Positions 11,720-23,582 are shown, counted from the stretch's first letter. The stretch: DNA of 64,000 nt from Hypoxylon rubiginosum (GCA_902806565.1 CADCXA010000039.1:62001-126000), one strand, 5' to 3'. The notes: generated by a model not told the origin, from the sequence alone. Made by a program: numbers and translations.

Positions 11720-12856
11720 GAGGATACGGGCGAACCAGCTACGATATTACAGAAGTCAAGTTTTGTCGCATAACTAGGTCATCTCATACTGGGCTATGCG
11801 GCTGAGGGAATTCGAGCAGAATGAACAATAAAGGGGCATGGCTAAGGGGTTGAACCAGGTTCTATTCTCCCCATGATGGAATTTTGTTAAGTACCTAGGT
11901 ACCTAACGTACTGATATGCTATTGAGATGTGCCTATATATGCTCAACTCTTTTCGAGGACGACTGAACCACAAGTAGTCATGACTTTCATCTACAAACTC
12001 ACCCTTTCGGCTTTTCATCAGGATAGGGGCTATCTAAGAATGCAACAATTTGAAAAGATAGATTATATCGAATTATCGTCTGTCTACTCAGTAAACTATA
12101 TCTAGGTCTCCCACTAGCAATGCAGATAAATTCCAGCAATCTATTTGACTCTATGGATGGGAGATCGACATCACGGCACAGCTAAAATCCCCCCTTTTCG
12201 ACAATTTATCAGCCATGGTACTTAATAAACACTGAAGGACCTAATTTTACAGCTGCAAAGCAAGGGGTCACGAATCTTACTTAACAACTATATTGTCACT
12301 CGTTCCCTTGGGCACCTAACAAAATATATGTAGTAGTCCATTCGCCATAGCGTCAGAATTTGTCGTGACCTACGCCCGCCACAATTCCGAGACTATTCGA
12401 TGGAAAGACGGCTAGCTACTAAGTACCTAGTGTAGCGGTATGTCTAGGCGCTATATGATCCTTTATTAAAGAAGTCGTTATTGCATACTAAGACGGACAA
12501 GCAATGACTCAGAGGAATGCTACCTGGCTACCGGTGTTTAACGGGTTCCTCTTTGACCAAGGCCAACAAGGACATGATATATTCCTTTATGTGACTTACT
12601 GAGACTCCAAGCCTGTTAGCCTTTCTCTACGGCTGGCTTTATATGGAACATAACGATTGTCTTGTTATGAGAAACAAAGCTGATGCTTGTGGCATTGTTA
12701 GATCATAATAAACTTACTGTTGAGTCAACCCACGCGACTCTATTTGCCACGTAGATTAAAGATCTCCGGTATTTTAGAATAGAGCAACAAAGTGAGAGAC
12801 ATAGTAAAGGGTAGAGGGATGTTGACCATGTAGAACGTATTATTCCGCCGGCAATG
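11720..12856. other. AT-rich intergenic region upstream of the CaaX micro-gene
   Basis: About 1.1 kb without a supported gene. It contains one TACCTAGGTA (11892-11901). It lies 3' of the sulfite oxidase and should hold distal control elements of the small CaaX gene. Confidence 0.45.
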
Positions 12857-12864
12857 TATATAAA
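12857..12864 (+). promoter_or_regulatory. TATA box of the CaaX micro-gene
   Basis: A perfect TATATAAA lies 119 bases before the ATG. It is followed by a C/A-rich, G-poor leader typical of strongly expressed fungal genes. Confidence 0.55.
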
Positions 12865-12975
12865 CGCTCTAGAGCCCCTGAATATCTCACCAACTCAATC
12901 TCAGCAACCAAACAATACACTCGAACAACAAAACCAGAAAACCCCATACTTGCCTCTACTCACCTATCATTAACA

Positions 12976-13116
12976 ATGGCCAGCATGAAGAACACGACTT
13001 CCAACGGCGCGAAGAAGCCCGCGCATCCCAACAAGGGTCTCTTTGACTTCAGCGACACTGACAGCGGCCTTAGCGCAGGCAGCAGCTCCAACGCAGGCGG
13101 ATGCTCCGTCATGTAG
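12976..13116 (+). CDS. 46-residue protein with C-terminal CaaX prenylation box
   Basis: A 46-codon frame starts at an ATG in strong context (AACAATGGCC) downstream of a TATA box and a pyrimidine/adenine-rich leader, and ends in Cys-Ser-Val-Met-stop, a canonical farnesylation CaaX box. The product is Lys/Ser/Gly-rich, with KGLFDFSDTDSGLSAGSSS before the last cysteine; it has no signal peptide or membrane segment. Third-position GC/C bias is strong within the frame and absent outside it, and the frame is flanked by AT-rich non-coding DNA. Small CaaX proteins of this size in ascomycetes include a-factor-type lipopeptide pheromone precursors, which are matured by farnesylation, AAX removal, methylation and N-terminal proteolysis; a membrane-tethered micro-protein is the other option. 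Function is not established. Confidence 0.65.
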   Translation: MASMKNTTSNGAKKPAHPNKGLFDFSDTDSGLSAGSSSNAGGCSVM

Positions 13117-13150
13117 AGCATGAGCTTCACTTGCAATATACACACCTATC

Positions 13151-13168
13151 TTAGGTATATATATATAC
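13151..13168. repeat. 18-nt perfect palindrome 3' of the CaaX gene
   Basis: AGGTATATATATATACCT reads identically on both strands and begins 35 bases after the CaaX gene stop. In a transcript it would form an AU-rich hairpin, possibly near the 3' end. Confidence 0.6.
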
Positions 13169-14550
13169 CTCAGGTAGGTACGTGTATACGATACGAAGAC
13201 ACGAATTATGTACACCAAAACACACTTAGGAATGGCTTATGGATCGGGCGTTGTTGGCATGTTCTTACCACGGTCGATAAATAGTCATAGACGTCACTCG
13301 TTACTTTTCTTTTATTTTCTTTTCTTTAATATTAAATGAGATCTCTTGCTTTATTAAATTGGCCTGCTGTTGAATGTGAATTATCTCAATGAGTACCTGT
13401 GGCTTAGTTTCTCGAGGAATCTTCAGTGATATAGTCGATTACTCTTGAGACGGCCCAACCCCTTTTATAATATAGTGGCCTATTATCAGTACACCTCTTC
13501 CGGGGATAACACCTTCGCCTACTAGACGTAAGTTCGTCCTTGTTATAGCTTAGTGATTGGAGGTATTTGTAAGGTGTCCTTTGTCCTAATCAACCCCGAC
13601 CGCCTCTCCAACTTGTCCAAAGAGAGCTGTCGTCGTTCGTACGGGTATCTAGGCTAGGCATGCCTACACTTGACAATAGTTGGGAATTCTGGTTGCCTCT
13701 GATGTCTTTATATGGTTTATGAACGTGAATGAGTTCGGTGTAAGGCTGCAAAGTGCCGGATGTAGTAATATAGCACAGGTCTACGGTTACATTGTCATGC
13801 AGTAACAACGCGCTGGCCGCCTGCCTACCTGTCTGACTATGTGCCTACCTGCAACCGTACTATGTACAGTACCTAAGGTATCAAGGGTCCAAATTCTGCG
13901 GAGGCTTGTAACCTTATCGTCGATGTGATGAATGTCGATTGACGCCTTGGGGCTATGGGATATGCAGCCAAGGAAATTGCAGTTTGAGGCAGGTTAACGT
14001 AGCAAAAATGAAGGTGTCAATGCCAGTACCAGTGTCACCGTGTTAGTGTAAGAGTTTTTAGTTATAACCATTCACGGTACACCGGCGACCATTAGCAGTG
14101 TCGTACGGCATGACTTGTGCAGATATAGGAGGTCCGATGACTGCATTCTGCAGAGATGATTGCCATGATTGACAGGGACCGAAGCGAAGTGGAGGGAAAG
14201 TCGGTCAAGAGAGAGGTTCAAAGCCAATGCAAGAAAACATTTTCGTCCCTTTTTCGATACTGACGGGATATGAGTTATGGAAATTCTCGGTATACCTTAT
14301 GTACCTAGGTATATATAAGCATTAAGCATCCTTGTAGACCCGTAGCGATCGTATGTGGATCGGTAACACAGTTGGAAATACAGACTCGGTACCCTTCAGA
14401 TGGGAGGACAATTAGGCTGATTGCGAATAGCTGACGTAGCTAATCCGTACTGGCTATGTAGACTGCTTGTACGACAGTTAAAGCCTCGGTGCAATCATCT
14501 ATATATGTAGGTACCTATTTAGATACATGCAGTTATGTATCATGTACATG

Positions 14551-14574
14551 TCTGTCTGTCTGTCTGTCTGTCTG
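14551..14574. repeat. (TCTG)6 microsatellite
   Basis: Six perfect TCTG units in the RXT3 upstream spacer. Confidence 0.9.
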
Positions 14575-15420
14575 TATATGTATCTGTATGCGTATGCATG
14601 AATATACGGTGACACAGTCGTCCAGCCCATCATCGCCCATCATCGCCCATCAATCATCTGGATGCGCTGGCAGAGACCAAACAGGGGTCAGCTGCAAACT
14701 ATTTAACTCAACCCTGCAGCTATCAAGTCCCGCGAGTGGTCTGCCGATAAAAATGCGGAGGAGGCGATTTTCATCTGTTGGAGAATTCTCCTCGAACAGG
14801 ACAAAGAGATCACGATACTGTATTACCTTGCTGCCTTGCCGACTTGTTTTCAAGTGTACATAAACTGACATATCAAAAAGAAAGGAGTTAAACCATCCAA
14901 TGTATAGATTGAAGATTACGCGTAGGGGGTTGTAGGTGAATCAAGTGTGACGATACTCGATACAATCGTATATATATAATAATACATGCCGGCTAGTACG
15001 GATATGTACATATGTACCTGACCTAGGGTAGATCTGCCCTGTAAAATGCATGGCTCATCCATCCAAATTAAGCTCAAAACAGCCCCCCCAGGGCCAGGGC
15101 GAAGGGGCGACAAGGGCAAGCAAGGGCAGCAGGGCTTTGGTTCCTTACTATGTATGTACTATGTACTATGTAGATAAACTTATTCCTACCTGTTCCTGTC
15201 TTGTTCCTGTCGTCGAATTCCCATCCAATCGATATACTATGAGGTCCACTATGTATCATACCGCATTAGGCGAATCCATTTCTTTTTCCCGAGTAAAATA
15301 TTATCCATCTCTTGTCTCTTCCGTCTCTTTTCGTTTTTCTTCCTCGTGACGAGTCGCAGGCTGCAGCTACACGTACCATATACATGTCATGTCATATCAA
15401 CAAACCACCGTCTACTTCCT

Positions 15421-15443
15421 ATGCGCGATGCGCGATGCGCGAT
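15421..15443. repeat. (ATGCGCG)3 tandem repeat
   Basis: Three consecutive units of a GC-rich 7-mer, the last slightly truncated. Confidence 0.85.
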
Positions 15444-16204
15444 GCTCGTGAATAATAAAAATCCATGAGGGGACCATTGAACGACGTTTCTGCGACTCTG
15501 CGACTGCACGACGGCAGCAGTGCATGATGCAAGGTCGGAATCCCCATCATCCAAAGACTACTTCTTGCAGCGTCACACACCCGCAAACAAATGCACATAT
15601 ATATGTACATGCAAATACATCAGGTACATGGCCTTATGATGTTATTCTCTCGTTCGCTTCTAGAGCGCAACATTCTGTTGGTCTTAGTATGTACATGGCT
15701 CGCTGACTGTATCCGACTCGACATTCAACATCTGCTGTTACCATCCAATATCTTGAAGGCAACACTGACCTTTGACAAACACTGACAGACATTGACATTG
15801 CCGTCTTGATTCGTCCGCGTACCGTTTGTCAACTTCGGACGATTCGACCCTTTTGATAGGTGCTTCTACTCTTAACGCGCATCCCCTTAAAACTATTTAT
15901 CATCCCACGGATAATACATGAACACAGAGTACCTACCTCCTACCTGAATAGGCCCTTTTTTAACTTGACCTTCACTAAAACGACCGCCGTCTTATCTCAG
16001 GCTGCCGGGTCATCGGGTCATCGTCATCATCGGCATTGGCGGCTTCTCCCAGTTCGTTGGTGCTCGGGTGAAAGCTGGTTTTATTAGTTTTCGCTCTGCT
16101 TTCGACGTTCGAGGTTTAGACGGAAATTGGCTGATTGCTAGGAGGCAAGGTTACCATACTGTCACTGTCATCAAGCAAACTGCTTTTGCCTTTGCTACAT
16201 ATGT

Positions 16205-16237
16205 ATGCTGCTATGCTGCTATGCTGCTATGCTGCTA
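16205..16237. repeat. (TGCTGCTA)4 tandem repeat
   Basis: Four direct copies of the 8-mer TGCTGCTA, slightly extended, in the RXT3 upstream spacer. Confidence 0.85.
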
Positions 16238-17116
16238 TGATACGCGAGAACGGAAAAGGTAGACTTAAAAGTCAGGTCATCCATCCCGTCTTCTCTCGGA
16301 CCACCGACATCATAATTACCATCATAATTACCATCGTCGTCTTTCCTCCACTTTATTTTTCCTTTGATCCCGACCCGACTTTAAGTGACCCATCGATCCA
16401 TCCAATCTACTAACCAGTTACGGTAGTTCTTGATTCAGGTCCCCTTGTCCAAGTTTTCCCCTCGGCCTCCACACGTACTGTATGTACATAGTACATAGTA
16501 TTGTTAGCTACGGTCAAACGAGAAGGGGGATGGGGAAAGCAAGAATCTATTTAAACCAGACCTGTTTATTTAACAGTTCTTAAAGTTGGCTTCTATTCTT
16601 TGAACAACCTCATCTTTGCCTCGTCATCGGGTCATCCTTTTGAACAGCGCCTCAGCCTTTCGGTAAAACCCAAGCCAACCAGCCAGCTATTCCGTATTTC
16701 CTTGACACGAGTGGTCCGCAAGGTACAATATATACAAGAGGCAAGCCGCATTTTACTATTTGGGTGCGGATAGCTGCGTACTTGGCAAGTGAAGGCCGTG
16801 GATTCGACAAGGATAATAGGACTGTACCAGGGTGGATGCATGTCTTAGTACACCCATTCACCATTCACACCTCTCACACCTCTCACAGCTCTGGCCTGAC
16901 ACAACAGGACAACAACTCACAAGCTCCCGGCCCCCATCCCACAAGTCCCCCCGTCCAAGCTGCCAAGTTCCCCCCGTTTATACATAGTACAACCATCTAT
17001 GTATGTACACCATCCATAGGTACCCATCTACGCCCTTTTTTCGCAAGCTCTCAAGCAAATCCGGGACCCTTGATGGAGAAAAAAAACTAAGCTGGACCAC
17101 CCCCAATACATAACGG

Positions 17117-17143
17117 CCCCCCCCCCCCCCCCCCCCCCCCCCC
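17117..17143. repeat. Poly(C) tract of 27 bases
   Basis: An uninterrupted run of 27 cytosines, about 840 bases before the RXT3 start. Its exact length may be affected by sequencing error. Confidence 0.9.
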
Positions 17144-17305
17144 AGCTTGACCCAGCCAGCTCGAATCAGCTAGCCAGCCAGTCAGCCAGCCCAGCCAAGC
17201 ACCAAAGGGGCCAACCGAACCAGGCAGTTCAGGGAAGGTCTAGCGTATTAAAAAAATAAAAATAAAATAAAAGGAAGCACGAGCTTGTGCGTGCGCGCTT
17301 GTGTA

Positions 17306-17336
17306 CCTGGTCCTGGTCCTGGTCCTGGTCCTGGTC
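17306..17336. repeat. (CCTGGT)5 tandem repeat
   Basis: Five direct copies of the hexamer CCTGGT 650 bases upstream of the RXT3 start. Confidence 0.85.
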
Positions 17337-17977
17337 TTAATCCCTGTCCTGGTTCTGGTTACATGTAATGGGGTTTGCTTGGGCTGTCAAGTCAAAGTGA
17401 GACCTGGAAAGGTAGAATTTCCAGAATTTCCCATTCATGTATGCTTCTGGCTTCTGGCTTCTGCATTCTGGCATCCGGCTTCTGATTTCTGCACTATTTT
17501 GATTTACCCGTCCACCTTAACCTTACTGTACGATCCTGCCCGAGACAAGAAAACGATAACATCTTTTCGCCGACGTCGTCATTCCCCCTTTTTACCTTTT
17601 CTTCGTCTCTCGAACTTCGTTTGTCCATCTCTCCCATGAGAAAAGCGCGTGTGGAATAGAAAGATATAGACCGTCCGTGGCCGTGGCCGTGGTAGTGGTA
17701 GAGAGAGAAAAAGAAAAGGAAGAAAAAAAAAAAGGCTCTCTAATCGCGACGAAGAATACCCGAGGTCTTAGTGTCTGGTCGCTTGGTTGCTGGTTGCTTG
17801 GTGCTCAGGCAGGTGCTCAGGTGCTTAGGTGCTTGGTGTTTGGAGCTTGCTGTTTCCTTAGCTCAACCTATCCATCCTACTGCATCATCCCCATAACCCA
17901 TACCTACCCATTACCCATAATCCATAATCTCATACCTGCCTAAGCAACTAGGTGGGTAATAAAAAAACCGTTGGGCT

Positions 17978-20900
17978 ATGGATTCGAGACAACCGCCACC
18001 ACAACTCCCTTTCACGCGTAATGCTGCATCACCAGTTTATGGCCGATCGCCTTTTCCGCCTACCTCTAATTCGAACCCGATAACAGCGACGACATCCGCT
18101 CCCTTTCATCCGTCGCATCCTGCGTCTGCAAGTCCTGCTGCAGCTTATAACGAACACCAACACCAACGACGACCGTCTGATACGAATCCTTTCTATTCGC
18201 AATCGAGACCACCGCCGTCCTATGCGCCCGAACCCGCGTCCCACCCTGCGCCCACCCATTCGCGACACCAAAGCTCGTCTTCCATCAATGCATCTCTGAC
18301 CCGAAATATGCCTCCTCCTCCCTCGCCCCCTCAGCATCAAGCTCAGCAACCGCAACCGCCTCCTCATCCTGCGCATCAGCATCAGATCGGTCATTATGGC
18401 GGTCCGCCAGGCCCCAGAGGTCCACCCGTAAACCTCGGCCCCCCGAGCGCTTTTCCTTCGGCTCGAGAACTTCCTGCGCTTAACTCTATACCTCGAACCG
18501 GGAGCACGGGGGGGAGCATGTCGATATCCTCGATGCTTGGTGGCCCTCCGCCCGCTCATCGCGAGCCAACTCCAGGCCATCCAAATTCTTTTCCACCCCC
18601 CGCTACTACTTCTGCTGTTTCAGGGCCTGCATATGCTGCGCCTATCCATGCATCGCCTAGAATGCAGAATGCAAACGACTATGCCCCCTACAACAGGAGA
18701 CCCCAAACCCCCGATCAAGGTAGGCCGTTTGATGCCAGGGACCACAGAGGTAGCGCGGCGGGATCTCCACCCCAAGGAATGTACGGCACTCCTGAGATGT
18801 CTCGATATAACACTCCGCAGGCGTATCCTCCACGAGGGCCGCCGATGGCCCCGGGCGAGGAGAGGAGAGAACCTCCGGGACGCATTTCCACCGCTAGTGT
18901 ACCGCCTAGACCTAGTAGCCAGCCGAGAGCTTACCACGGTGTGCCTCCGAGATCTGTCGATATGGGCAGAGGCCCGCCACCTGGTGATCCAGTGTACGGT
19001 AGGAGAGAAGAGGGGCGACCTCCTGGTCCGGCAGAGTACAACCCAGACCGACCGCCCCGGGCCGTGCCCTACGAAGAGCAGCGCCGTTTTGTCTCGGACC
19101 AAGAGATCCGGGAGGCGAGGGAGGCCGAGTTTCGAGAGAAGGAGTTTCAGGAAAGAGAACTGAGGGAGAGAGATCGAAGAGAGAGGGAGAGGATGCATTA
19201 CGAAGATCAGCGTCCGTTCTTGGCTGAGAGAGAACGTATCGAGCGAGAGAGGGAAAGAGATCGTGAAATCGAGAGGCAGAGGGAAAGAGATAGAGAAAGA
19301 GAGAGGGACAGAGAAATGGAAATGCGCGAGAGGGTGAGGAGAGAAAGGACTACGTCTGATCCAAGTCATCCGCACGTTCAACATCCCGCAGATCTCAGAC
19401 CTCAAATGCTCGCGCAGCAGCAGCAGCAGCAGCAGCAGCCTTATGCAAGACCTGATCCTCGCGATCCGGCAGCTTGGCAGCGACTCGGATACGAACAACC
19501 GCCGCCGAGGGACGCGTACGGCCAACCCTATCTCGGTCCGCGACCAGGCGAATTTCCCTCGACAACGGCGGCGCCCTATGGAGCACACCCTGCCTACGCG
19601 CAGCCACCTCCCCACGAGCGCTTTCCGGGTACTGGGCCGCCTCCTCACGTGATACCCGTGAGCCAACCAGGCCCGCAGCCTTCGCATCCCTTCGAGTCTC
19701 CTAACAGGCACCGGTTTGTTCAGTCGCACCCTCAACAGCAGCCGCCGCCACCATCGGCAGCCCCCCGAGGTCGACCTCACGAGGAGGGACCGCCTCCCCC
19801 GTCGGTTGCGTACAATGGCGGACCCGGCTCGGCCGCCTTCGAGGCTGGTCGACCACGTGTTATGGACGAGGGACCGACGCCTGCTGGGCCCCCGAGAGGT
19901 TTCCTCGGCATCCAGGAGATCAACCGCAAGGGTAGGATATCTCCGTTGCCGCAGGCAGTGCAGGGCGCGCAACCCCAAGTGCAGGGCCCTGCTGGTGAAC
20001 CTGGGATCAAGAGTGAATTCGGCCGTATGTTCTCCGGCATAGGAAGCGGAGTACGCGGTATCGGTGTCTCTAGCCCAGTACCACCTAGCATGCAGCCCCA
20101 GTTTCCCACGGCGGGCCCTGCACGAGGTGATGATGAGCATCCTGGTCATGAGCTACTTGTGGACGCTCCCGTGAAGACAACCACGAGAGGGAAACGGAAG
20201 AAGGCCAAGGACGATGACGGTAAGGGCGATGACGATAGTACCGGTAGGGTAACACCTGTCGGCCGGGCCAAGCGTCCCAAGACTCATGCTCATCACCACC
20301 ATCACCAGTAAGTAATGACTCTTTGTTTTCCATGCTCTTCGGCCGGTATTCATTGTAATCTCTTTTAGTCATCATCATCACCATCATGGCCCGGAGAGAA
20401 CCACTTCGCCCCTGCAGACAGCCAATGGACAGCTGAAGACACTCAAGGCTGGCACGCCGATGCAGTCTCCAACGCGCAAGGAATTTGCTGCTTTGACCCA
20501 CCACCACCAACCTCCTAGGTCCGCCGCAGCTTCGTCGAAGCCGGCAGCGCCCGGGTCGACCGTCGTTGCTAAGCCGAAGCAGAGCATCTTGTCTCAGGCC
20601 GTCCTCGACAGTGTAGCGGATCGGCCGCGCAAGCACCTAGGCGACGTCGTATACCAAGTGGTGTTGAAGCCTTCCAAACTAGACTCGTCCCATTCCAAAT
20701 TTGGCTACTCATCTAATCCGCGACCGCTCCCGATGGAGATGATCAAAGGCAACGAGAATTCGACCTTGACCGTCAAGATTCCACGCGTACACCTTAGTCC
20801 CGCCGCTCGCGAAGAGATCACATCTCGTCGAGCTATTTGGGGAACCGATGTCTACACAGACGACTCGGACGTCGTCGCTGCGTGTATCCACGCGGGCTGG

Positions 20901-21656
20901 ATTCGAGGGGAATGGGGCGATGACGTCGACGTCGATTTGCTCGACTTATACAAACCTCCCACATCGAAGAAGCAGCGCGCCGTACCCGTCGAGCAACATC
21001 TCGAGGTGTTGACCTCGCCGCCGGTTTCCGGCCCCGTTCACGTACCCGCGGACCGCGACCTACACGTGACGCTCCTGATTATGCCCGCACTCGAGAAATA
21101 TAGCAGCTCGACACGCTTCGGCATGCAGAGCCGGGAGTTTGGCGGAACGTACAACGGACGCAAATCGATCCACGACGGCATCAGCTTCATGATCACAAGC
21201 GTGCGTTGGGTAGACGGTGCGGCGCCGCAAAGCAGACTTCGGGGCAAGGCGCGTAGGGAGCGGATCAGGAAAGCGATGAGCGAAGTAAACCGAAGCCAGG
21301 TGGTAGACATAGGCGAGAAGGAGATCCTGAGTAAGATTGTGGTGACAACAAGGGATGTTATTATCGGCAAGGAGAAGACGGGGGGCGGAAAACCGAGACC
21401 AGACGGTAGCACTGGCGACGGTAACAAGGAGAATCGCCCTACTGCGGCTGCTGCTGCCGCCGCCGCTATCTTGAACGGTGCTGTTCACTCCTCGGGCCAA
21501 GGGAAGCGCCAGGGGGTTACGAGTGCGGGCCCGAACGAGGACGGCAAGGACAAGAGCAGCTTGGCGGAAGCCCAGAGCGTAAAGATGGTAGATAGCGCTA
21601 CCGCCGTAGCTGCTGAGGAATCGGGAAGACTTATGCCTACAAGCGCTTCCGAGTGA
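17978..21656 (+). CDS. RXT3: Rxt3-like subunit of the Rpd3L histone deacetylase complex
   Basis: Two exons, 17978-20307 and 20369-21656, joined by a 61-nt intron (GTAAGT...TTTTAG), give 1205 residues. The N-terminal two thirds are disordered, Pro/Gln-rich, with a highly charged Arg/Glu helix (about 370-455) and an eight-Gln run near residue 475. The conserved Rxt3 domain is at about 865-1060, opening with KHLGDVVYQVVLKPSKL and containing the signature GTDVYTDDSDVVAACIHAGW. Rxt3 is a subunit of the large Rpd3 histone deacetylase complex that represses transcription. The start codon is followed by MDSRQPPPQLPFTRN, a typical beginning for fungal members. The intron cuts through a run of 12 histidines. 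The C-terminal tail (Ala-rich) is disordered. Confidence 0.9.
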
Positions 21657-22634
21657 CAAGAGCATATGGACCCGCCGATGTAGGAGGAAGAGGCAATAGA
21701 AGGCGACGTCAGCCGGCTGTCAATAATCCGACAATGCTCAAAGTCGAGGCTGAACAATCAATGTATGTATGTATGCTGGATGATCTAGCTTTGCGTCGAT
21801 TTTTTTTTCTTACTTTCCGGTTGTGGACTGTCCAAGATACCTCTATCTAGTCTTTGTTGCTGTTTTTTATGTATAGCATAGCGGGGAGTTCTTAGCAAGA
21901 TAATATGTGATGATGATGTGCAATGATCTACTGATATAAATTTACTAGTATATCCAATGTTTTTGGTGCGGCATGTTTGCGAGCCTGATATTCATACCTA
22001 CCTAACATCCTTTTTATAAATATGGTCTTATTTTATACGTGACACCCTGAGGCCAACATGTTCTTGCTAGAAACGTCTATGTATCGTATCACTGGCAGAA
22101 TATTCATACCCGTTGACGATGAATAGGGATATGCGTCTACCTTTGTACTAGCATACCTAAGGTATGTAAAAGGTCTTATAGTATGAATAGGCACTCTTAG
22201 CAGTGCCTAAAATATCACAATTCACGTTGTGTATGTAGTATTACTTTACATTTGCTTGCCCATAAAGTAGGCTGCCATGGGATAGTACCAGGGGGCGCTC
22301 TGTTTCTTTGGTTTATATGTGGCGTCATTATGTACCGTCTCTTCGTCCATCGAGGAAGTTGTTTTCCCGCGACGTGTTGCTAACAACCCAGAATTGGGAC
22401 ATGTTATGATTCTTTCAGGCGTAATCGATTATTCTTGACTGTAGGGGTGGATTACGGAGTTGAAAAAGGGACGTTGAAGTCGCATCGGGTCGAATGGGCG
22501 GTATAAAGGTAGGTAGGCAAGGCGATGGCGACAAGGTAAGGCCGCTTGTGCTTCCGGATAAGCAATGGTGATCCTTTTACTCGCTTATGATCAAGCGACT
22601 TCATAGACAAAGTAAACCAAACCCGTGGGCTCTT
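21657..22634. other. Convergent intergenic region between RXT3 and SDHAF4
   Basis: AT-rich spacer of about 1 kb; both neighbours end here. No gene, tRNA or strong repeat seen. Confidence 0.5.
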
Positions 22635-23093
22635 TCAAAAATCGGTCACCCGTCCATTAAAGCTATAATCGCCAGCGGCCCCCCAGCGTAGGGGTTCGTT
22701 CTTAGGCCCGCCGACCTCGCCCGTCTTGGGGTTGACGTCGCCCTCGAACTCGGGAGGGGCGCCCTTGCGCAGCGGCACCGGCGCGAACTCGCCTCCTTCC
22801 TCGATGGCCGGCGTCGCGGCGGTGCTGTCCGCGGAAGAAGAAGAAGAGACCGGGGAGGTGAAGTCGGGGGTGGAGGTCGGGTTGAAGCCGGCTTGGGTGT
22901 TGGCCGTGCGCTGGAGCCGCTCGAACTCGGCCTGCTGGTCGGCGGGGAGACGGGGCGGGGACGGCGCGGACTGGAAGGGTTCGGAGGAGGAGTTGGAGGC
23001 GTGGCGGATGCTTGATGATGCGTTGTGCTGTGTGAAAGCGAGGGGCCGAGTGAGGCGCGTGAGAGGCGCGAGACGGGTGAGACGGGACGCCAT
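22635..23093 (-). CDS. SDH8: Succinate dehydrogenase assembly factor 4, mitochondrial
   Basis: A single-exon gene of 152 residues. The C-terminal 25 residues contain GGPKNEPLRWG and DYSFNGRVTDF, the hallmark of the SDHAF4 (DUF1674) family. This factor binds flavinylated Sdh1 in the mitochondrial matrix and promotes its assembly with Sdh2 while limiting superoxide production. The N-terminus is Arg/Ser/Thr-rich and free of acidic residues for about 35 positions, as expected for a mitochondrial presequence; the middle is a disordered Ser/Pro linker. The length is a little above yeast Sdh8 (138 residues). The conserved C-terminal motif is complete, so the gene appears functional. Confidence 0.92.
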   Translation of the reverse strand: MASRLTRLAPLTRLTRPLAFTQHNASSSIRHASNSSSEPFQSAPSPPRLPADQQAEFERLQRTANTQAGFNPTSTPDFTSPVSSSSSADSTAATPAIEEGGEFAPVPLRKGAPPEFEGDVNPKTGEVGGPKNEPLRWGAAGDYSFNGRVTDF

Positions 23094-23481
23094 TGCGAAG
23101 GGAGCGTAGCTTGGTTGTTTCTATTCGTCTAATGGGGTGATAGGAATGAGTGAATTAGTTGAACTTCCTCCGCGATACTTTTCAGTATTTATTCTCGCCC
23201 TTATCGTGAATGATTCGATCTTAACTCGATGTGGCGATTGCGACGTCAAGTCACTTGCTACGAACATAATGTAATATGTAAACGGAACCGGGTCTGTGGG
23301 TTTACCTCGGCTAGATGCGGAATGTTCCTCATTCTCTTAGGAGAGTGCCTCTAATTGGTCGAGCCTTTTTGCGCACATCTTTTTTTATGCTAGTTGGGAT
23401 ATCGATAAAACTTGGACAAAACAAAGGATTCAAATAATTGGATAGCAAAAAGGCAACAAAAGAAAATCAAAAGAATTATAC
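23094..23481. other. Intergenic region between SDHAF4 and tRNA-Arg
   Basis: AT-rich spacer with the SDHAF4 promoter and the tRNA 3' flank. A T-run at 23380-23386 lies in the tRNA transcription direction about 100 bases past the gene. Nothing else seen. Confidence 0.45.
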
Positions 23482-23582
23482 CGAGCTCAGCAGGGATCGA
23501 ACCTGCAATCTTTAGAGGACTGGTGAACCCTGAGTTGGAGAGGGAACCGAAATCTAACGCCTTACCATTAGGCCATGAGCCC
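23482..23582 (-). tRNA. tRNA-Arg (anticodon UCG) with a 29-nt intron
   Basis: On the minus strand the sequence folds as a cloverleaf: acceptor stem GGGCTCA pairs with TGAGCTC (one G-U), D arm GCCT/AGGC around AATGGTA, anticodon stem TTAGA/TCTAA, and T arm GCAGG-TTCGATC-CCTGC. The loop reads TTTCGG before the intron, placing TCG at positions 34-36, so it decodes CGA. The intron lies one base 3' of the anticodon, the canonical place for nuclear tRNA introns, and is 29 nt long; the spliced tRNA is 72 nt. Internal A and B boxes are present. CCA is not encoded, as is normal in eukaryotes. Confidence 0.85.

Larger units (their letters stand above)
13117..17977. other. Microsatellite-rich 4.9-kb intergenic region upstream of RXT3
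   Basis: No gene is supported despite the length. Open frames are short, overlap on both strands and lack conserved content. The region is unusual in simple repeats, listed separately, and holds one TACCTAGGTA (14302-14311). The last 900 bases are pyrimidine-rich with GT/CT tracts and may be a long transcribed leader of RXT3. A long non-coding RNA cannot be excluded. Confidence 0.45.

Noticed and set aside
14489..14863. A 124-codon frame in the RXT3 upstream spacer
   Set aside because: It is mostly translated microsatellite (TCTG and CATCGCC repeats) and has no ATG-context or conserved content.
16300..16340. Short direct repeats considered as a CRISPR-like array
   Set aside because: CATAATTACC units are contiguous without spacers, and the genome is eukaryotic.
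18029..20149. Long minus-strand frames (183 and 509 codons) opposite RXT3
   Set aside because: They are shadows of the repetitive, GC-rich coding strand; composition is Arg/Ser-rich without domains, and the opposite strand carries the conserved Rxt3 protein.
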